A DNA stretch of 64,000 bases, taken from NCBI GenBank assembly GCA_036245525.1, contig BTPG01000003.1:207165842-207229841 (forward strand). The letters are read 5' to 3'. Made by a program: the position numbers and the translations under genes. This document shows positions 59,034 through 64,000 of the stretch, one piece after another. The notes under the pieces are model-generated. The model did no database searches. It saw only the letters and a list, made by a program, of their open reading frames with translations, and had not been told where the DNA came from. The number at the start of each line of letters is the position of its first letter. Position 1 is the stretch's first letter. Source of the stretch: Semisulcospira habei. Taxonomy: Eukaryota > Mollusca > Gastropoda > Semisulcospiridae.

Positions 59034-59594
59034 TTATCCAGTGTCTATTAGCCATCGTGTGGCGACGAGTGCTCGGTGGTACTCGTCCCCCTTCACTGCG
59101 TCGATGACTGGTATTGCTGACTGTAGCAACAGTACCAAGTCGATGACGTCCATTTTCTTGAGACGAATCTTCTTCTCTCTCTTGGTCCACGCCCGTTCCT
59201 TTAGTAGGTGTTCAGGGATGTGGACTGACCCTGGGGAGGGTGGGGAGACAGACTCTGTGGAATTCGTCGTGTCTTCGGAGTCTCGTGGCGGTAGGGTCTC
59301 TGGTAGGGGGCAGGCAGTCTCTTGTGCGGCTGGCTGCTGGTTGAGCTCTTGTGTGGGGGCCTCTTTGGCGGGGGCTGTATCCTCTTCTTCTTCTTGTTGG
59401 TATTGTTGCATGCTGAGTGAGTTGAGTTCATTTTGGAAGAGTTGTCTTAATTCCGGCGGTGGTATTTCTTCTTCGGGGGCTGCGGCGTGGTTCAACTGGC
59501 TCAAGCTTCTCCACATGAGTTCGTCGAACTTGGGAAACAGCCCCCTCGGCGGTATCGGCATTCCTTGAAGTGCCAGGCGTTCGAAAGGTGTCAC
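59034..59594 (-). CDS. Hypothetical ORF, acidic then basic, in the unrecognised region
   Basis: 187-codon frame: MTPFERLALQGMPIPPRGLF, PKFDELMWRSLSQLNHAAAP, EEEIPPPELRQLFQNELNSL, a Gln/Glu run, a Pro/Ser-rich linker, then LLKERAWTKREKKIRLKKMD, VIDLVLLLQSAIPVIDAVKG and HRALVATRWLIDTG before the stop. Ordered, mixed-composition segments suggest real or formerly real coding. The frame before it (59917-59591) starts MASKKNKPPALV and contains a long C run (G run on the plus strand near 59680), where a slip is likely. The start is therefore uncertain; function unknown. Confidence 0.4.
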   Translation of the reverse strand: MTPFERLALQGMPIPPRGLFPKFDELMWRSLSQLNHAAAPEEEIPPPELRQLFQNELNSLSMQQYQQEEEEDTAPAKEAPTQELNQQPAAQETACPLPETLPPRDSEDTTNSTESVSPPSPGSVHIPEHLLKERAWTKREKKIRLKKMDVIDLVLLLQSAIPVIDAVKGDEYHRALVATRWLIDTG

Positions 59595-60030
59595 CTGTCG
59601 TGGTGGGTGGGCTGTTTGATGCGGGGGCGGGAGCCCCCACGTTGGTTGTTCCCTTGGCTGAATTGGTTGCGGCGCCTGGGGGGGGGGGGGGAGGGGGTGA
59701 ATCCCCCACCTGTTCCCAGTACGGCTGCGCTGGCTGATCTCTTCGCTGAAAAAGGTGGGGACAATGGAGGCCGTTGGCTTCTTGTCACCTTTGTAGCCTT
59801 TGTTTGCTGTTGTGGCGCCTGGGCGAGACTGGCGGTATAGTCTTCCACCTGGTCTTTGTTGGTTTGGCGTCTGTTCGCCCTAACAAGGGCGGGCGGCTTG
59901 TTTTTCTTGGAGGCCATCTGTGCTGTTACTTGGCTTTGCTTGAGGCGAGGCTTGGTCTCAGTTGGCTACCCCGCGGAGCGGTATCCGTTCTCCGTTGGGT
60001 CTCTGTTTTCTCTCTGGCTAGGCGAGGGGT

Positions 60031-60470
60031 TGTCGCTGTCAGCGGTGCTGATGATGGTGCCATTGCTGCTGACGTCATGGTTGATAGCAGCACTGCTACT
60101 GTTGTCACTGTTGGCGGTGGTGATGACAGTGCCAGTGTTGCTGACGTCTAGGCCGATAGCAGCACTGCCACTGTTGTTGTCACTGTTGGTGGTGGTGATG
60201 ACAGTGCCAGTGCTGCTGACGTCGCGGCTGATAGCAGCACTGCCACTGTTGTCGCTGTCGGCGTTGGCGATGACAGTCCCAGCGCTGCTGACGTCGTGGC
60301 AGGATGCAGCACTGCAACTGTTGTTGTCTCTGTTAGCGGTGGTGCTGCTGACGTCGTATCTGATGGCAGCACCACCACTGCTGTCGCAGTTAGCGGTGGA
60401 GATGGTAGACGTCATGGTTGATGTTGACGTCATGGTTGATGACAGCACCACCACTGTTGTCGATTTTGAC
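60031..60470. repeat. Minisatellite, about 85-base unit, in frame
   Basis: About five imperfect units, each with GTGCTGCTGACGTCGTGG-like sequence followed by CAGCACTGCCACTGTTGTC. On the minus strand it encodes repeats of the type DVSSTGTVITTANSDNSGSA. Unit lengths keep the frame in most copies. Confidence 0.8.
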
Positions 60471-61206
60471 GATGGAGGAAACAGTGCTAGTGCTGCTGAC
60501 GTTGTGGCTGATGTCGCTGCTGGCGGTGGTGATAGTATTACCAGTGCTGCCGTCGTCGTGGTGGATGGCAGCGTGATGGAATGTAGCAGTGCCAGTGCCA
60601 CCTGTGTTGAGCGTATCTGGGGTTGGATCGTTCGTATTCATGATGGAGATTGTCAGGGTGTCATCACAGTCTGGCACATACCGTGTACTGTCAGCTGGCG
60701 AGAGTGGTGATGGAAGTGCCAAATGACCGTGACCAGACTGTGCAGACAGAGTGTTGACGATATCTTTCAATGCCGCAAACTCCCTGTCCACCCACTGGCG
60801 GCAGGACAGGCCCTTTACCAGGAAACTGGCAGTTGTGTAATATACATGTATCACCAGCAGCTGCCGCTTATCGTCTCTTAACCGTGTAGTTGAATGCACT
60901 AGTTCATCGGGCAGGCTAAGCGCATCAAGCTCAACTTCATTTGTTTTTCGTAGGCTACATGGTTCTCTGCGTAATCTTCCCATGTTGTTGCGACACCCTG
61001 GGGCTTGAATTCCCCGACGTAAAGTAGATGCAGCACTTTTCGCCACACAGGCAGTTTGGCAGGGTCCGTGTTGTAAGTTATTTGAATTTGGTCTAAGGTA
61101 TGTTTTATTTCTTCAACATTAGTGTGGGTAACTTGGACCTTGTTGTCGGGCCCATCTTTTAGTTATCGTTGAAGGGGGGTTAGTGCAGTCGCCATGTTGA
61201 CTAGCG

Positions 61207-62165
61207 GCCTCAGTTGTGCTTAGGGCTGGTGAAGGAAGGATGGACACTCGTCACATGACGCAACAGGGGATTATACAGAGAGAGCCATTATGGATACCGC
61301 GTGCACGGGGAGGGGAGTGATAGAGTGGGTGGGTGGGGAGGGAGGGAGATCACTCAGAGGAGTAGATCTGACGGAGGGGGGGGGGGGCGTTAAGAAACTG
61401 AGGGTAGGCTGAGAGGGCGCTCAGGGAGCGGAAATGGGAAGTTGGGGGGGGGGGGGTGTGAAGTGAATGGGGGTTGGGGTTGGTGGTGGGTGTTGGATAC
61501 TTGCTGGCATGGAACGGTGATGTAAGATGCCGGACACGCCAAGCTGCCGATCCCTGGAGGAGAAGACTGGCACAGTTTGTACAGGCGGTCAGGCGTGACC
61601 ACTCGACAAGTAGACTGCAGCGCCACGATCTGACGGCATTGCCATGTGTAGACACAGCTGTTACAAATCCCCCTAATTATCGAATGGTCAGTGAGGATGG
61701 TTGGCACCAGTTAGGTTACAAAGACAGCAGTGTTAACGTACTGACCGGTGTGGTAAATCTCTGCAACACGCAGCGTTGATGTGTATTGAATGTAATAAAA
61801 TAGTTTTTACTCACTTGGTCATGTTATCATCTCGAGAAGCACAATATAATGAGAGACGATGTAATTTCACTCACAACACAGTATGCGTTTGAGGTCCAGG
61901 AAAATGGAAGCTAAAGAAGTACACTTTGACGAGATGACTGCTTGCGGTCTCGTCTAAACGGCACAACACAATGCAAGTTCCAAAGCACCGCACACACAAA
62001 ACACACGATTTTATCACCACTCCCCAATATGACGAAGTTTCAAAAAAAAAATCACAAAATAACCTTAGAGTGCACAGAGTAATGTGCACAACGGATTAGT
62101 AGACCCTACATGTCCGAATTAGATAATGTCCCTCAAACTAAGACTAAGTACTTGATGCCACATTT
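61207..62165. other. Gap with G-rich runs, no gene recognised
   Basis: Runs of 12-13 G at about 61377-61389 and 61444-61456, with GGGT/GGGA clusters at 61323-61350, are able to form G-quadruplexes. The rest shows no coding homology. Confidence 0.5.
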
Positions 62166-64000
62166 TTGACCTCCTCCGGGCCGGAGCCTGTTGAGGGTGA
62201 CACATCTTCTAGTGACGATAACTCTACCCAGGATGGTAGCGCTGCTCACGCACCTGTTTTGGTCGTTCGAGCTGCCCGTCCTCTGCCATTGTCCAAAGTT
62301 GACGACTCTTTTCAGGATGGTGTTGCCGTTTACGTGCCTACGTCGGACGTTGCCGCCGCCCCTTCTCTTCCTTCGTCCGGAGAGGTGAACTCCGATGCTT
62401 ACGGAGAGATTGGTGTTGCCGCCTGCGCACCCACGTTGGACGTTAGAGGCACCCCTCCTTCGACTTCCGTTTTACATGACGTTGATGCCACTTGCACTCC
62501 GTTGCTTACTGTGATAAAAGACCCCTCTAGTCCTTTGTCTGACGTTGAACCACTACGCACCTCCACTGTGCCTTCGTCGGTACTACTACACCTCACAGGA
62601 ATCTAGTACAGTGCAATCCTGAAGATTTAACTCTGACACACAATGAAAGAGCTGTCCTCTCCAGAGGTTTAAAGATTATTCCAAGGCAGCCTACTATAAA
62701 CAAATACCGACTCATCAGAGATCTGCAGAAATTCTATAGGTCTCTTAGATGGATGGCTGTCCTGGGCCATCGCCCGAGAACTCAGAAGGTTGGTGACATC
62801 TTCGTTGATCATTTTGACACTCCTTTCCGAAGAGAACCACCTCATGGTAAACTTCCTGAACTCGAATGCTACATTAAGAAGACCATGTCTGACATTGGAC
62901 AACTCAAATTCAAACCCATTTCTCACTCTAATCTCACACAATCTGAACTTGACGCTCTCAACAATCTTCGTAACAGAAGCGACATCGTCATCAAACCAGC
63001 CGATAAAGGTGGCGCCGTCGTTGTATGGGACAGAGATCTGTACATCAAAGAGGCCTACAGACAGTTAGAGAACCCAGAACACTACCAACACCTTGACGAA
63101 TGCTCCCTCCAAGCTGATCAAAAGCGCATCTCTAAGACAGTCAAAGAGATGATTCTTAAAGGAGAGCTTCCTTCCACAGCTAATCTCCTCATAAAAAAGC
63201 GGCCTAAACAACCTAACTTTTACCTTCTCCCAAAAATTCACAAACTCAACAATCCCGGCCGCCCCATAGTGTCAGCTTGCAGCTGTCCTACTGAACACAT
63301 CTCCGAATACCTTGACATCATCTTCCAACCCTTTGTCCAGTCTCTACCTACCTACATTAAAGACACCAACCATGCTCTAGAGATCATAGACCAAGTCAAC
63401 CAGAAACAACTTTTCAAACCTGAACTGTTGTTTTCCCTTGATGTCACTTCACTATATACTGTTATATCGCACAATGACGGCCTCAACGCACTTGCATATT
63501 TCCTCAAAAAAAGAAGTCACAAACAACCTCCTACTCATACACTTCTACGTCTGGCTGAATTGGTTCTCTCTCTTCACAGTTTCACCTTTGATGGCGTCAT
63601 CTTCGCTCAGTGCAGTGGCGTAGCGATGGGCACAAAAATGGGACCCAGCTATGCTTGCCTTTTCATGGGTTTCTTTGAGCAACAGATTCTTCAGCTATAC
63701 ACCGGGCCTGTCCCTGAGATGTATAAACGCTACATCGATGACGGTTTAGGAGCTACACACATGACCCAAGCTGCACTTTTAGACTTCATTCACTTCGTGC
63801 AGACTTCCACCCATCCATCAAGTTCACATACACTTATTATCAGCTACTTCAGTCGACTTTCTGGACATGAACATCAGGATTGACTGCGGAATGTTGAAAA
63901 CTTCAATACATTACAAACCTACCGACTCACATTCCTACCTCGACTACCGATCTTCTCACAACCCCAAAACTAAAAGCAGCATCCCTTATTCCCAGTTTTT
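62166..64000 (+). mobile_element. Penelope-like element, 5' part, running off the window
   Basis: Contains a Ser/Pro/Asp-rich leader frame (62166-62606) followed by the RT frame. The C-terminal part (where a GIY-YIG endonuclease is usual in this class) lies beyond 64000. Boundaries are uncertain on the left. Confidence 0.7.
62609..63883 (+). CDS. Penelope-like reverse transcriptase
   Basis: The frame is open from CNPEDLTLTHNERAVLSRGL (before the first ATG at 62753). Motifs: SDIVIKPADKGGAVVVWDRD, PNFYLLPKIHKLNNPGRPIV, SACSCPTEHISEYLDIIF, LLFSLDVTSLYTVISHNDGL, CSGVAMGTKMGPSYACLFMG and the catalytic YIDDG near 63730. The LPKIHK...GRPIVS and GTKMGPSYA blocks are diagnostic of Penelope-like elements rather than LINEs. 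Near 63820-63845 a one-base shift is likely: after it another frame reads ATSVDFLDMNIRIDCGML, SIHYKPTDSHSYLDYRSSHN and SIPYSQF, the expected continuation. The leader frame ending at 62606 may be a separate ORF or the N terminus in a shifted frame. Confidence 0.85.
   Translation, partial: QCNPEDLTLTHNERAVLSRGLKIIPRQPTINKYRLIRDLQKFYRSLRWMAVLGHRPRTQKVGDIFVDHFDTPFRREPPHGKLPELECYIKKTMSDIGQLKFKPISHSNLTQSELDALNNLRNRSDIVIKPADKGGAVVVWDRDLYIKEAYRQLENPEHYQHLDECSLQADQKRISKTVKEMILKGELPSTANLLIKKRPKQPNFYLLPKIHKLNNPGRPIVSACSCPTEHISEYLDIIFQPFVQSLPTYIKDTNHALEIIDQVNQKQLFKPELLFSLDVTSLYTVISHNDGLNALAYFLKKRSHKQPPTHTLLRLAELVLSLHSFTFDGVIFAQCSGVAMGTKMGPSYACLFMGFFEQQILQLYTGPVPEMYKRYIDDGLGATHMTQAALLDFIHFVQTSTHPSSSHTLIISYFSRLSGHEHQD

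Larger units (their letters stand above)
58241..61206 (-). other. Unrecognised protein-like region, probably an unknown element or decayed gene
   Basis: A GC-rich block whose minus-strand frames look protein-like but change frame several times. In reading order: an N-terminal part from about 61205 (VQVTHTNVEEIKHTLDQIQI, LPVWRKVLHLLYVGEF, GVATTWEDYAENHVAYEK), a continuation in another frame (LLVIHVYYTTASFLVKGLSC, RQWVDREFAALKDIVNTL), a Ser/Thr/Asp-rich tandem region (60470-60020), a basic part MASKKNKPPALVRANRRQTN, and an acidic helix-like part at 59594-59034. The last stretch (58864-58241) is Pro/Thr-rich. I recognise no family. It shows no zinc knuckle, RT, transposase or protease motif. Confidence 0.4.

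Noticed and set aside
58468..60710. Plus-strand frames of 88-284 codons
   Set aside because: Their composition (Val/Trp/Gly-rich, no ordered motifs) looks like the shadow of the minus-strand coding and the minisatellite.

Overview
The window is eukaryotic nuclear DNA. Spliced exons with GT-AG borders, long introns, non-LTR retrotransposons, a Penelope-like element, tRNA-type SINEs, solo LTRs, MITEs and very long (CA)n, (GA)n and (TA)n tracts leave no doubt of that. The host genes combine an F-type (FTP) lectin domain with EGF-like repeats, and the repeats are rich in CR1/L2-, jockey- and RTE-like elements. I read this as an invertebrate, most plausibly a mollusc such as a marine gastropod. 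The species is a guess.

Host genes, both on the minus strand. Gene A (3' part, about 30.8-50.7 kb) has a half F-type lectin exon, four EGF-like exons, a transmembrane exon, a short cytoplasmic exon and a final exon carrying an NPSY motif and the stop. Its signal peptide and first lectin exon are not in the window and should lie beyond 64 kb. Gene B (5' part, about 4.8-28.5 kb) is a tandem paralogue. It has a signal-peptide exon, both halves of the lectin domain and five EGF-like exons, and its membrane and tail exons should lie left of position 1. Exon order, sizes and phases match between the two, so together they show the whole architecture: signal peptide, F-type lectin, EGF-like repeats, one membrane helix, cytoplasmic tail with NPxY. 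That is a lectin-type cell-surface receptor, possibly phagocytic (CED-1/MEGF10-like in layout).

Repeat layout. 0-4.5 kb: CR1 fragments and an inverted CR1/L2 copy that split a palindromic MITE. 5-13 kb: gene B EGF exons, a SINE and jockey-like pieces linked through GA tracts. 13.8-20.6 kb: a plus-strand jockey-like pseudogene and a nearly intact CR1/L2 element. 22-27 kb: RTE-like fragments, two related solo LTRs and a SINE. 27-42 kb: the densest field of short TTAA-flanked palindromic MITEs, interleaved with the exons. 42.7-50.4 kb: one gene A intron filled by a nested stack of jockey-like elements, two RTE-like copies and a solo LTR. 51-57.7 kb: four more jockey-like copies, one nearly full length. 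58.2-61.2 kb: unrecognised protein-like sequence with an in-frame minisatellite. 62.2-64 kb: the start of a Penelope-like element.

The most interesting signals are the palindromic TTAA elements, whose two arms change together between subfamilies; the head-to-tail chains of 5'-truncated retroelements whose borders fall in (GA)n/(TC)n tracts; and the pyrimidine or CTGT repeats placed directly after the 5' splice sites of the lectin exons in both genes.
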